Numbered from the stretch's first letter, positions 1 through 11,735 are shown. The stretch: 64,000 nucleotides of DNA from Diacronema lutheri (GCA_019448385.1 JAGTXO010000017.1:1-64000); one strand, 5' to 3'. Numbers and translations are program-made. The notes: generated by a model not told the origin, from the letters alone.

Positions 1-769
<769 letters not shown>

Positions 770-994
770 AAGCTCTCGTCGGTCGACAGCCAGGCCGCCG
801 AGTACAAGACCTACTACGCGAACTCACGTGCTCGCCACCTGCAACGCCTCGAGTTCACGCACGCGTTCGAGTCTGTGCAGGCCGAGGTCGCTTAGTCCAA
901 GCGCGCCAAGGTCCCGGCTACTGGCGGCGGATCGACTCGCTGGCCGCGCAGCACGGCCGCGCGCAACACCCGCAGCTCGGCCAAGGGCAAGTAG
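770..994 (+). pseudogene. Truncated gene tail fused to the telomere
   Basis: A plus-strand frame opens directly at the telomere junction and reads as GC3-biased protein-like sequence (KLSSVDSQAAEYKTYYANSR and onward) to a TAG at 893-895. It then continues in the same frame as a basic, Lys/Arg/Ser-rich tail ending in SSAKGK and a second TAG at 992-994. There is no start codon because the telomere replaces the 5' part. I do not recognise the family. It looks like the 3' end of a gene cut by a chromosome-end event, with one internal stop. TAG is used as an ordinary stop elsewhere in the window, so recoding is unlikely. From 995 to 1285 I see nothing coding. Confidence 0.3.
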
Positions 995-1285
995 CGCTGC
1001 CCGAGCAGAGGGGGGCGCATCGGCGCACGGTATGCCGCAGCGAGCTCAGTCGCGAACACTGTCCGAGGCCGTGCCCTTCACGGGGTGCATCTGTTCTCAG
1101 TGCGGTCCGGTCATGCAGGGCGCCTCAGCTTGCGCGATGCCAGTTGCGACCTCCCCGAAATTTACTGGGCGTCAATCACTCGAGCCCTTCCCCTTCCCGT
1201 CGCCCGCATTCCGGCGTCGGACCCGCCGTCGGCCCGGCTCGGGCCCTCCGTCAGCCGCGCCCGCTCGACCCCAAATTCTACTCAA

Positions 1286-2731
1286 CTATCGCCAAACCTC
1301 CTCGACGGAACCGTCGGCACGGCGCTCGAGCACCAGCCCGTGCGCGGCTCGCACGGTGTGCGGCTCGCCCGCGTCGTCGAGCACGCGCCCGACCGAGCCC
1401 GCGCCATCGGAGCGCGACACCGTGTACACGCTGAGCGCCAGCCGCGACGCGCTCAACCGCACGGACGCAAAGCCGAGCGCGGCGGCGGCCCAACGCACGC
1501 GCGGCGCGCGCGCGGCTGGCTGCAGCGGGTGCAGATTGAGCCCGCCGCCCGCGCCGAGCACAAGCAAATGCACGCCGCGCTCGTGCGCGTGTTGCAGCGA
1601 ATGCTCGTCGCCCGCCAGATAGAGATGCGCGCCGCCCGCCTGCAGCCGCGGCGCGAGCGCGCGCAGCAGCTGCGGGTAGTCGCCGTGGCCCGCACCCGCC
1701 GAACGAATCGGCGAGTGACCCGCGACGATCGACCACGCGCGCGCAGCGCGCGCCGCGCGCAGCTGCTCGCTCAGCCACGCAAGCTGCTCGTCGCGCGCGC
1801 GCGGCGCGGCGCGGCTGCGCGCGGGCATCCGCCGGCACTCGCTCTGACGGCCGAGCGTTGCGTTCAAGCCGAGCGGTCGCGACGCGCTCGGCGGCCAGCG
1901 CGCCTCGGCCGCCGCCAATGCCGCGCGGCGAGCGGCCGAGCGCGCCGGCTCGCGCAGCACGCGCTCCACGTCCGCGAGCACGCTCGGCTCCTCGAAGGCC
2001 TCCGCGCCAGGCGCACAGACGAGCGAGCACGTGTCGACGAAGGCGAAGCGCGCGCCACCGCCGCGGCCTGCATCGTGGCCGCCGTTACCGCCGCCGGCAT
2101 CACCCGCACCGCGCCACGCCCACGCCCAATGGCGCGCGGGCAGCACGAAGGCGCGCGAACCGCCGGGCGCGTCGGCGCGCGGCCGGCTGCCCGCACGCAG
2201 CAGCGCCGAGACGTTGCCACGGCAGTCGTGGTTGCCGAGCACCGACAGCCACGGCAACGCCGCGAGCGACGGCGCGTGCGCAAACGTCTCGTCGAAGACC
2301 TCGTCCAGCCTGCCATCGTGCTCGCTGCGTACGCCGTTGAGGTAGAAGGCGTCTCCCAGCGAGAGAACGAACGCGGGCCCCGCGCGCCGCGCGACGAGCT
2401 CCATCGCGCGCGCGACGAGCCGCTGCGTCGCCTTGCACTCGGTGCGCTCGCGCGGCGCGCCCCAGTCGCCAATGACGAAGAAGCGCAGCTCGTCCCCGGC
2501 ACGCGCATCGGGCAGCAGCGACGGCGCGGGCGCGCCGGCCGCGGCGCGCGCGCGTCCGCCCGGAGCGTGCGCGCGGCCGTCGAGCGGCGTCGTCGTCTCG
2601 GTCTCGGAGAGGAGGACGTGGAGCGCAAAGAGGGCAAAGCCGAGGGCCAGGGGCAGCGCACAGCGGTCGCGGCGGTGCATTCGGCGCAGCAAGGGGGCGC
2701 TCCCGGCCGACGCCAGACTCGCGCTCGCCAT
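1286..2731 (-). CDS. Purple acid phosphatase-like metallophosphoesterase (TRAP type)
   Basis: A single-exon gene of about 481 residues. The calcineurin-like metallophosphoesterase motifs appear in order: FFVIGDWG, LSLGDAFYLNGV, VLGNHDCRGN, IVAGHSPIRS and LYLAGDEHSLQH. These supply the Asp, His and Asn ligands of a two-metal centre. The block order and size fit the tartrate-resistant (type 5) acid phosphatases, which hydrolyse phosphomonoesters outside the cell or in acidic compartments. The N-terminus has a hydrophobic stretch (ALPLALGFALFALHVLL) that would act as a signal anchor or signal peptide. The ATG at 2731 gives the longest sensible start; 2680 (MHRRDRC) is an in-frame alternative. 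A low-complexity insert lies between the NHD and the central blocks. The start is only 79 bp from the divergent gene at 2811, so the two probably share a promoter region. The stop is TAG. Confidence 0.88.
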   Translation of the reverse strand: MASASLASAGSAPLLRRMHRRDRCALPLALGFALFALHVLLSETETTTPLDGRAHAPGGRARAAAGAPAPSLLPDARAGDELRFFVIGDWGAPRERTECKATQRLVARAMELVARRAGPAFVLSLGDAFYLNGVRSEHDGRLDEVFDETFAHAPSLAALPWLSVLGNHDCRGNVSALLRAGSRPRADAPGGSRAFVLPARHWAWAWRGAGDAGGGNGGHDAGRGGGARFAFVDTCSLVCAPGAEAFEEPSVLADVERVLREPARSAARRAALAAAEARWPPSASRPLGLNATLGRQSECRRMPARSRAAPRARDEQLAWLSEQLRAARAARAWSIVAGHSPIRSAGAGHGDYPQLLRALAPRLQAGGAHLYLAGDEHSLQHAHERGVHLLVLGAGGGLNLHPLQPAARAPRVRWAAAALGFASVRLSASRLALSVYTVSRSDGAGSVGRVLDDAGEPHTVRAAHGLVLERRADGSVEEVWR

Positions 2732-2810
2732 TGGCCCAGCGCTCGATGCATCGGCGCTCGATTTTGAAAAGCAACGAGCGTTGAGGTTCGGTTTCGCCGC
2801 TCGCGGGGAG
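2732..2810. promoter_or_regulatory. Short divergent intergenic (probable shared promoter)
   Basis: Only 79 bp separate the phosphatase start (minus strand) and the start of the spliced gene on the plus strand. No TATA box is evident. That both promoters lie here is inferred from geometry only. Confidence 0.35.
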
Positions 2811-5749
2811 ATGGTGCCCGGCGGCGCGCGCGGGCTCGACGACGTGCCAATCGAGCCGCGCGATTGCCGTTGGGTGTGGGCGCAGCTGCGCGAGGTGTGT
2901 ACTGACGCGCACGACCGCGCGCCGCGCGCGCCGCCGCGACACGCCGGACTCCAACGCGCCATCGCGCCGCACCACCGGCGCCGCCGCGCCGCGCGTAGCG
3001 CGTGAAGGACGAGGGCGAGGCGTGCCAGCTGCTGATCCCCGAGACGGTCCTCTTCACGAACGGCGAGCCGTCCGTGTGGCTCCACTCCGACCCGCACGAG
3101 CGCATTGAAGAGCGCGCCCTCGCGCGCCCAGCGCGCGGCGGCGGCGTGAACGGCGGCGGCGCTCGCGGCGGCGCGAGCGCGCTGCAGCACCTGCGGCACG
3201 TGCTGCACGCGGCGGCGCACGCGTCGATGGCGACGCCCACGCTTGCGACGGACCGCGCAGCCGCCGACAAGGTCAACGGCCTCGCGCCGGCCGCGTCCGG
3301 CGCGCGCACGGCGGCGGCCGCGGCCGCGCTCGCCGCCGCCGACGCCTCGAAGCTGCCGCCGCCGCCCTTCTCGGCGGTCGCGCGGCGCCTGGTCAAGGGC
3401 GGCGAGCTGCGCGGCTTCTTGCTGCCCGCCGCGGCGCTTCGCGAGGTGCTGCTCGGCGGCGCGGGCGCCTCCGCGCTCCTCGGCGTGCTGCAGGCGTACG
3501 TGCACGCGGCCAACGGGCCGGGCGCTCGGTTGCGCTGCCGATTTGAGGTCGGCCTCGACGGGCACGCGCGCTCGTCGGTCTGCGCGCTCACGTACCCGAT
3601 CGACGCGGGCGGTGCGGGCGACGGCACCGGCTTGCCCGCCGCAAGCCGGTCCGTCTCCATCTCTGAGCTTGCCGAGCTGCCGCCGCCCGCGCCTGGCGCA
3701 CAGCCGCTGCGCTCGCGCAGCGGGCAGTTGCACGCCAAGGCGACCGACGCCATCGCGCGCGTCGTGCAGCACGTGCAGCGCGTGGCGCACGTGCAGGTGA
3801 TCGGGATGCTCGCTGACTTTGTGCTCGACGCCTTTGGCCGCCTCTGGTTCGTCAACTGCCCGCAGGCGCACGTGCGCGCACGCGCCACATCGCGCCGCGG
3901 CGCAGCGCGCGATGCGCGCCGCGCGCCGGCCCCGCGCCCACGCGCGCGCTCAACCACACGCCCGCCGGCGCGCACGCTCGCCGCGCACGCGCGCGCGCAG
4001 GTGCGCACGCGCGATCTGCCGCTGCGCTCGAGCAGCGACCAGCGCAGTGGCGCGCTCTCCCGCGGCGGCTCCGTGCGCGCGCATTCTGAGCGGGTGCTGC
4101 ACCGGCTGCTCCAGCGATCGGCCGCCGGCGCCGTCGAGTGGTGCTGCGGCGACCACTGCGCGGCGGGGTACCGGCTGCCGCGGAGGACGCGCGAGCACGC
4201 CGCGCGACGCGCGCCGCGCGTCGCGCCGCTGCCGCCGCCGGCGGTGGCGGGCGTTGGCGGCGCCGAGCGGCGTGCGGGCGCCCCTGCCGCTGCGGCGGCG
4301 CCTGCCGCCGTTGCCGACGCGTCCGGCGATGTGCGCGCGGCCGACGCGGAGAAGGACGAGCTTGGCGCGCTGCCGCCCGCCGAGCAGCCGCAACAGCCCG
4401 CGGCGGACTCGGCGGAGGCCACGCGCCCGACCGTTACGCCTGCCGAGCCCGTCGAGCCAGCTGCGGCCATGGCCGGCGCACCCGCGGCGGCCGCCGAGAC
4501 GCCGCTGCCGCCGAGCGCGCGCGCGCTCGCAAGCGCGCCCGCATTTGCCACCAGCGAGGGCGAGCGCGGTGCCGGAGGCGACGGCGACGGCGAGGGCGAG
4601 GGCGACGAACTTCTGTCCGACTCCGAGACCATACCGCCGCCATCGTTCAAGGTCCTTCTCGTCGACGCGAGGAGCGGCCTGACCTCACACGCACGCGGCT
4701 ACCGCACGCAATACAAGTCGGTTCTGCTCGGCACGCGCCACACGGCCGCCACGTGCCCCCGTGCGACGCGTCACGCAGTGCGCCTGCCCGCCGATGCACT
4801 CGGCGGGCGCCTTCAAGCTCCCGCAACGTGACCAAGGGCATCGTCACGCGGTGCGCCAGCCCGCCCACCGCAGCGCCCCCCGCGCCCTCGCCCTCGCCCT
4901 CGCCCCCGGTGTGCAGGCCGCCTTGAGGCGCTGCTCGGCCAGATGGTCGACGACTCCGCCGATGCGGGCGACACGTGGCACCAGGCGCTGCAGGCGCGGC
5001 TCGGCCCCTCTGCGTACCACCGCCGCCTGCCCGTCTGCGAGAGTTGCTGCGCCGCGTACAAGCGGCACGACGCTGCGCGGCGGCACGCGGCGGCAGACGT
5101 ACGCGCGCGGCCACGCGCGCGGCCGCGCACACCGCCGATGCACTCGAGCGCGCCCCCTGCCTGCGCATCGCCCCGAAGCTCACGCCCCTTCCCCCCCCCA
5201 CCCCCCCCACCCCGCCCCCCGAACGGCGCGCGCCCGCCCGCCGCGCAGGGCAGCAGCGCGCCGCTCGCGTCGCGCGTGCTCGACTCGGCCGCGGGTGGCG
5301 AGCGCAGCCTTGGCGGCGGCCGCGGCCTTGCGAGCCGGTCCGCGTCCGCGCCTGTCCTCCTCCCGCAGCTGTCCGCGCGCACGGCGGCCAGCGCGACTGC
5401 CGCCCCGTCCCTCCCATCACCATCGTCGCGGCTGCACACGGCGGGCTCGCGCGCGTCGCGCCGCTCGACGCCGTCGCGCCTCGAGGCGCGCGCGCTCGAG
5501 CCGCAAGCGCCCATCGTGCTTGGCGAGCTTCCTCGCCTCTCCATCGCACCGCAGCTCGTCACGGGCGCGCTTGGGCCCGACGTGGACTGGGCAGGCATGG
5601 CGCGCTCGGCCGATGCGTCTCTGCGCCGCGTCAAGGTGCCGCCAGACACGCAGCCGCGCCATTCGCACATCCGCTGGCCGACCGTCTCCGCCGGCGCCCA
5701 GCTCCGCCCGTCGCTGCGCAAGGTGCTCAGTCTACCGGCCGTCAAATAG
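2811..5749 (+). CDS. Unrecognised five-exon gene, cysteine-rich, about 850 residues
   Basis: My model is join(2811-2894, 2999-3865, 4001-4720, 4779-4827, 4917-5749), 2,553 nt in total. Exon 1 begins MVPGGARGLDDVPIEPRDC and ends at a GTGTGT donor. Exon 2 restarts RVKDEGEACQLLIPETVLF after a TAG acceptor and contains the ordered block VIGMLADFVLDAFGRLWFVN. The second intron (3866-4000) starts with GC, or with GT if moved six bases, and its length is a multiple of three. Later exons carry paired cysteines (EWCCGDHC, CACPPMHSAGAFKLP, PVCESCCAAYKR), suggesting metal-binding knuckles, and long disordered Ala/Pro/Ser-rich linkers. I cannot assign a family or function. The two short introns near 4.75 and 4.87 kb (58 and 89 bp) are the least certain part. 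The gene is followed in tandem by MutS2 after 164 bp. Confidence 0.6.
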
Positions 5750-5832
5750 GGCGCGAGACGGTCGGCCAGCGGCGCGGCGGCGCGAAACGGCAGGACGTGA
5801 TAGGCCGGGGCGGGCGCCGGGCCATCGCTGCG

Positions 5833-5906
5833 TACTTGTCTGGTGAGAGTGTGCCAACGCCCGTATACTTGTCTGGTGAAAGGCGCAACTTCTCGAAAGT
5901 TGCGCC
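5833..5906 (+). promoter_or_regulatory. Direct repeat pair and perfect hairpin upstream of MutS2
   Basis: The 14-mer TACTTGTCTGGTGA occurs at 5833-5846 and again at 5866-5879. It is followed by a perfect inverted repeat: GGCGCAACTT at 5882-5891 and AAGTTGCGCC at 5897-5906, with a five-base loop. The hairpin ends seven bases before the MutS2 ATG at 5914, so if it is in the mRNA it would sit just upstream of the start codon. Function is unknown. Confidence 0.5.
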
Positions 5907-5913
5907 CGGCACG

Positions 5914-7331
5914 ATGCGCGCGGCCCTCGTCGTCGCGGCGCTCGCGCTCGCCGCGCCGCCGGCGGACCGGCGGCGCGTGGTGCGGCCGCGCGCGCTGCGC
6001 GCGCGCGCGCTCGCGCTCGATCCCGCCCACGCTGCGAGCGCACCGCCCACGCCAGCCACGGTCGCTCCGCCGCCGAGGCCGCCGCCGGCCGCGCCGGCCG
6101 TCGACGTGGCCGAGGCGGCGCGGCTCCTCGAGGCGGAGGCGCTTGCCGCGCTCGAGTGGCCACGGCTCTCGGCGCACGTCGGTGCGTTTGCTTCCATGCC
6201 CACCGTGCGCGCGCTGCTGCAGCGCGGACCCGGCCTGCCGCTGCCCGGCTCGATCGTCGAGTCGCGCGCGCTGCACGCGCAGACGGAGGCGGCGCTCGCG
6301 CTGCGCGCGCTCAGCGGCAGCTGGCCCGCACTCAACGGCGCGTGCGACATGGACGCACTCGGTGTGGCAGCAGGCAAGGGCCTCATCCTGGACGAGGCCC
6401 AGCTCCTCGCCCTCGGCTCGGCGCTCGAAGTGAGCGCCGCGCTTGCCAAGCGGCTCCGCGCCGCGTGCGACGACGCCGACGCGGACGCCGACAGCAGCGG
6501 CGACGACGGCGGCAGCGGCGGCGGCGGCGGCGGCGGCGGCGCGCGCGCAGTCGAGCCGCTTTGGGCGCTGCTGCGCGGCGTGCCGCTCTGCGCCGAGCTG
6601 CGCGGCCTGATCGCCGCCACGCTGGACGATTCCGGGCGCGTGCGCGACTCGGCGTCCGCGGAGCTCGCCGCCGCGCGCTCGGCCGCGGCCGCGCGGCGCG
6701 CGAGCATCCGGCGGCAGCTGGTGGCGATCGCGCAGGGGCCGCGCTCAGACGCGCTCGTCGAGCGCGCGCCCGTCCTCCGCGACGGCCGTTACTGCCTCGC
6801 CGTCCGCGCGTCTCAGCGCAGCCGTTTCCGCGCGGGAGCCGTTGTCGCCGAGTCGCAGTCGGGGGGCACCCTCTTCATCGAGCCCGGCGAGATTGCAGCC
6901 GAGGCGGCCGAGCTCGGCGCGGCGCTGCGCGCGGAGGCGCGGGCGGTGCGCGCCATCCTCCGCGCGCTCTCGCGCGCCGTCGGCGACAAGCGCGCCGAGT
7001 TGAGAGCGCTCGGCGGCGCCCTCCACGCCGTCGACCTCGCGACCGCGCGCGCGCGCTACGCGGCCGCGACGGATGGCGAGCCGGTCGCGCTCACCGACGC
7101 GGTGGACGCGCCGGGCGTGTGGCTCCGCGCGCTGCGCCACCCGCTCCTCGAATTTGCCGGCGCGCGCGGACCCGCCGCCGAGCCGAGCCGAGCGGCCGAC
7201 GCGGCTGGCGACGCGCGCGCCGCGCCACCGCCGGCGCGCGACGGCGCCGCAGGCGCGCGCGCAGACGGGCCGCTGGGCGAGGCGGCGGCGGCGGCGGAGC
7301 AGGACGAGCGGGCGGGTGCGGAGGAGGCGGA

Positions 7332-7369
<38 letters not shown>

Positions 7370-9467
7370 AGCGCGCAGAGGCGGAGCAGATGGACGAGGC
7401 GGCGGACGGGGCCAACGTCCACGCGCCTCGCGACGGCGACGGTGATGGCAACGATGTTTTGCCGCCCGTTCCCGCGTCCGGCCGCACGCGCGTCACGCCC
7501 GTCGATTTTGAAATCGGCGCGGGCGTGCGCTGCGTGGTGGTGACCGGTCCAAACACGGGCGGAAAGACGGCCGGCCTCAAAGCGATCGGCCTCGCCGCGC
7601 TCATGGCGCGTGCGGGCATGCGCCTGCCCGCGCGGCCGAGCGCGGGCGCCGCCGCCGCCGCGGCCGCCGCGGCTGCCGCGTCCGCCGCATCGGGCACGGC
7701 GCGCGGTGTCGGAAGGGGCGGAGAGACGGGTGATGGCAGCAGTTGCGTGGCCTTCCCCTGGTTCTCGCAGGTCCTCGCCGATGTGGGCGATGGCCAATCG
7801 CTGCAGGCGTCGCTCTCAACCTTCTCCTCGCACGTGCGCCGCGTGCGGCTGATGGAGGCGGCAGCCGACCGCAGCGCGCTGCTGCTGCTCGACGAGGCGG
7901 GGATGGGAACCGACCCGGACGAGGGGGCGGCTCTCGCGGCTGCGACGCTCACCGCCCTTGCGGAGCGCGCGGGCCTCGTGCTCGCGACAACGCACCACTC
8001 GTCGCTCAAGGCGCTCAAGTACGAGCGGCCCGATTTTGAAAACGCGGCCGTGCAGTTTGACGAAATCTCGCTCGCGCCCACGTGCGCGCGCGCGTGCGCG
8101 CCCCCGCGGCGCCGCGGCGGTGACGGCTGCGGCCACGCTACCACCGTGCGCCCTCGCCATCGCTCTAGCCCGCGCTGACCTGACCCCAAACCCCTTGTGA
8201 ACCTCCCTTTCCCTTTCCCCCCCTTCCCCAACAGCTACCAATGGCTTTGGGGGGTGCCAGGCCAGAGCCGTGCCCTCGCCATCGCTCGCCGCCTTGGCCT
8301 CTCCGAGCGAATCCTCAAGGACGCGGCCTCGCGCATGGCGGGCGAGGCGCTGTCCGTCGAGGCGGTTGTCAACCAGCTCGCCGCGGAACGCGCGCGTCTC
8401 GCGCTCGCCGCCGACGAGGCGGAGGCGCAGGCGGCGAGCGCGCGCACCGCGCGCGCGCTCGCCGAGCGCGAGGCAGAGGCCGCACGCCGCGAGCGCGCCA
8501 CGGCCGACTCGGCCGCGCGCGCCGACTTTGCGCGCGAGGTCGCCGCGGCGCGCGCCGAGATCGGCGCGGCCGTCGCGCGGCTGCAGGCGGAGGGCGCGGC
8601 CGACGTGCGCGCGCGCTCCGCCGACGCCGCGCGGATGGCGACGCGCATCGCGCAGCTCGGCGCGCAGCTCGACGGCGCGCGCGGCGACGCGGCGCCCCTC
8701 TCCGCGCGCTCGGCAGCGAGCACGGCGGCGGGCGGCAGCACGCGCAACGTGCGCGCGTGCGCGCCGGGCGACGTGCTGCTGCACGCGACGCTCGGCGAGG
8801 TGGTGGTGCAGTCGACGGGCAAGAGCGGGCCAACCGTACTCGACGGCGGGCTGCGCGTTCGGGTGCGACGCGCCGCGCGCCGCGCGCGCGGGCCGCAGGG
8901 CGCGCGCGGGCAAGCGGCGCGCCGCGCACGCGCCCCTTACGCGCGCACGAAACGGCTGCCGTCCGCGGCATGCTCTGCGCCACGCGCCCACCTCGCCGCG
9001 CTCAGGCCAAGTGGGCTGACTGTGTGGCGATCGCACGCACAGCGGCGCAGGCGAGCGCGGCGGCAGGTGGCGGTGGCGGCAAGGGTGGCGCGTGGGTGCC
9101 TTCGTCCGGCTCGACGCCCGCGGCGCTCGTCGCGCGCCTCACGGGCGTGCCGCTCAAGGCGCGACGCGGCGGTTCGGGCGAGGGCGGTGGTGGCGGCGGC
9201 CTCGCCTCGCGACCGACGGCGCAGGTCTCGGCCAACACGGTCGACGTGCGGGGCGAGTACGCGGAGGCGGCGATCGAGGAGGTCGAGCGGGCCCTCTCGC
9301 GCGCGACGCAGTACGGCGCGCTCTACGTGATCCACGGGCACGGCACGGGCAGGCTGCGCGAAGCCGTGCGCGTCGCGCTGCGCGAGCACCCGTTCGTCGA
9401 ACGCCTCGAGGACGCGCCTGACAACAAGGGCGGCCGCGGCTGCACCGTCGCCTTCCTTCGCGGCTGA
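5914..9467 (+). CDS. MUTS2: MutS2-type ATPase with C-terminal Smr domain, probably plastid-targeted
   Basis: Model join(5914-8081, 8235-8862, 9006-9467), 1,085 residues. All introns are GT-AG and phases match across joins: exon 1/2 rebuilds APTYQWLWGVPGQSRALAIA, a MutS2 hallmark. Domains: MutS core with the Walker A motif VVTGPNTGGKTAGLKAIG, the FSQVLADVGDGQSLQASLST signature, Walker B LLLLDEAGMGTDP and ATTHHSSLK. A long coiled-coil follows (Ala/Arg/Glu rich, exon 2). The Smr nuclease-like domain comes last (VDVRGEYAEAAIEEVE, VIHGHGTGRLREAV). MutS2 proteins act in recombination control and, in bacteria, in rescue of collided ribosomes; they lack mismatch-recognition domain I. The N-terminus (MRAALVVAALALAAPPADRRR) is a signal peptide followed by a basic region, as in bipartite plastid leaders of complex algae, so plastid import is inferred. 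Acidic and poly-Gly inserts lengthen the protein. The stop lies 46 bp from the convergent TIR gene. Confidence 0.93.
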
Positions 9468-9513
9468 AGCGCGCGGCTCACAGCGCGACTATGTGCCGAA
9501 AATAGCTAGTTTT

Positions 9514-11522
9514 TCATGATTTGTCTTGTACACAGAGCGGGCGCACGGACGACACCGCCTCGGCTGACTGCGCGCAGCGCCGCAGCGTATACGGCGAGCG
9601 GGACGGGAGTGCTGGCAAGCGGCTGCGCCAGCTGAACGTCCTCATCAGCGGCTCTTTGGACGATCGGCGGGCGCGCCGCAATAGATTCTTGACCTGCTGC
9701 GCCGACGCGTCCAGCCGCTCGCGCAGCACGGCGCGCGCGACCGCGTTGAACGTCGCGAGGCCACCGAAGCCAATGTCGATCACCGAGAGCAGCCGCTCGG
9801 CCGTGCGCCAGTCGGCGCACTCGGCCTGCTCCACACGAAACGCCTCGAGCCCCGCATCCGCGCGCGCGATGGCGCATTGCTCCGCGTCAAGCCGCCGAGC
9901 GGTCACGTCGGCTTGCGGTGCGTTGCCGTCTATCATTGACAGCGTGTCGACCTCGGTGGCAGCGCGCGGCCAACCGGCGCACAGGAGCACCGTTGCGCGC
10001 GTGTCGCCCACGTGCATCCACACGAAGAGCTCGACGACGCACCACAGCCGCTCGAGGTAACTCGGCATGAGCAGGATGACGAACGACTTGCAGCTCGCGA
10101 CGAACACGGGCAGCAGCGCGAGCTGCGTGTCGAGGTCGTCCGGCGAAAGGCACGCCTTGTCCAGCCAGATGGTCGGCTCGCACCCGCCCGAGCTGTGCTT
10201 GAACTCCTCGCGGTACGCCTGCAGCAGCGCCCACTTGGTCGCCCCGTCGCACCGCCAGCTGTGCGAGATGAACGCTGCGCGGAGTGGCGGCGTCGCGGAA
10301 GCGAGTGCAAGCCCGTAACGCTAGGCCCGGCCCGCGCACGCGGACGCTGGAAGTGGCGCGCGCGCGCAGCACGCGCGCGCTCCGCCGTACGCAGCAGCGG
10401 CAACCAAGCGAGCAACGCTGCGCGCTGCGCACGCGCGCATCCCTCACCGTCAATTTCGCCAAACTTTGCCGGCTGCGAGAGGGCGCGCAGGGCGGGGTCA
10501 GCGGCGTTGGATGTTATGTCAATCTCGCGCAGCAGATCCATGCGCAGCGAGCGCAGCGTCGACAGCGCCTTGGACTGCATGTCATCAATCGGTCGCGAGC
10601 CGATGAGCGTCGCGATGCCGACCGCTGTGTACGCGCCCTCGCCACGGCTGGCGAGCCAGCTGTGCACGGCCTCGCGGACGTCTCGCACCCAAGTGAAGAG
10701 CGTCATTCCGCCCAAGGCAAGGCTGCGGGCGCAGACCAGCGCGAAGAGAAGCCCGTTGGCGGGCAGGACCCCGGCTGCAAGCATCGCCAGCGCGAGGCCG
10801 AGTTCGCCCAACGCGAGGCAGCACGTCGTCACGCCCAGCGTCGTCCAGACCGTGTCGAGCAGCGCGCTAGGCACGCGAGCAATCGAAGCGCGCGTCGCGA
10901 GCAGGAAGCGCGCGAGCGAGACGCTCACGCACACGGCGAGCGCGACCATGCACGCGATGCGAAATGCATGGCGCCCCTCGAGATACCAAGTGAGGAACCA
11001 GCACGGGGGGTCGCCGGCCAGCCATTGGGCGTGGCGCGTAGCGATGGCAAGGCCACGGCACGCACCCAACCCTGCGCTTTGCCCGGCCACTTGGCGGGTG
11101 TTGAGGTACAGCCTCCGCACGACCAGCGCGCAGCCGCACGCCGCCGCGCACGCGATCGACGCCGCGCACGCAACCACCTCCGCGCGCCGCGACGGCTGCG
11201 GCGAGAGGAGCAGCGCTCCCACACTCGCCGTGAGCAGCACGATAGCCACCGTTTCGGCGGTCGGCGACCGCACGAGCGTGAAGACGATGCCAACGCTCGC
11301 CGCGAAGCACGCGAGCGCGATCGCGAGCGGCGGCAGCTGCGTGCGGAGCTGCAGCGCGCGGCCTTGCGCGCGCGCGCTGAGCAAGAAGCCGCGCATGTCG
11401 GCGACGGTGCTCGGTCTCCGGCCATTACCGCGCGCCATGCGCTCGGCGGCCCTGTCAATGCGCCGCTTCGCGCGGCGCATTCGCGCGCTCTGCGGGAAGC
11501 CGTCGGGCAGGATTCGCGCCAT
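9514..11522 (-). CDS. Multi-pass membrane protein with C-terminal TIR-like domain
   Basis: Model complement(join(9514-10274, 10448-11522)), 611 residues. The donor is GTGAGG at 10447 and the acceptor GCAG before 10274; splicing joins FGEID to AFISHSWRCDGATKWALLQ. The N-terminal half is a series of hydrophobic segments (for example PLAIALACFAASVGIVFTLV, TVAIVLLTASVGALLL, ACMVALAVCVSVSLARFLL), so several membrane passes are expected. The C-terminal part has the TIR-like signature: FISHSW near its start, then IWLDKACLSPDDLDTQLALL, then SYLERLWCVVELFVW. TIR domains are either signalling adaptors or NAD-cleaving enzymes. Here the Glu of the WCVVEL motif is in the position often catalytic, but activity cannot be judged from sequence alone. 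The start ATG at 11522 was chosen because the sequence further upstream is palindromic repeat. MutS2 converges from the other side. Confidence 0.75.
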
Positions 11523-11602
11523 GCACACACGCAAAGCGGACACTCTCTGTCTCTCCAAAAAATCGCAGTGTTCGGCGTTTGGCGCCGCAGGCGAAGAAAA
11601 TT

Positions 11603-11735
11603 TTTGGCCCAACTGTTTGGAATGACGACCGTTTGACCAAACACTTGGCCAAACAGTTTGGTCAGCATGCCACCCAAACAAACAGTTTGACAAACAGTTT
11701 GGCCAGTTGGCCAAACTGTTGGCCCAACAGTGCAC
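11603..11735. repeat. Cluster of AAACAGTTTGG palindromes
   Basis: About 130 bp, AT-richer than its surroundings, is built from forward and inverted copies of one core. Examples are the perfect 13-mer CCAAACAGTTTGG at 11649-11661, AACTGTTTGG at 11611-11620, two copies in 11681-11702, and CCAAACTGTTGGCCCAACAG at 11711-11730. It lies about 80-210 bp upstream of the TIR-like gene's start codon. It could be a multi-site operator-like array for a dimeric DNA-binding protein, or the subterminal repeats of a transposon. Nothing in the sequence decides between these. Confidence 0.6.

Noticed and set aside
893-895. In-frame TAG as evidence for stop-codon recoding
   Set aside because: TAG ends apparently intact genes in the window (for example the phosphatase at 1286-1288 and the gene ending at 5749), so the internal TAGs at 893 and 56763 are better explained by pseudogenes.
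828-2767. Plus-strand Arg/Ala-rich ORFs across the phosphatase gene
   Set aside because: They are antisense shadows of a minus-strand gene with clear catalytic motifs; composition is Arg/Ala/Pro with no ordered domain.
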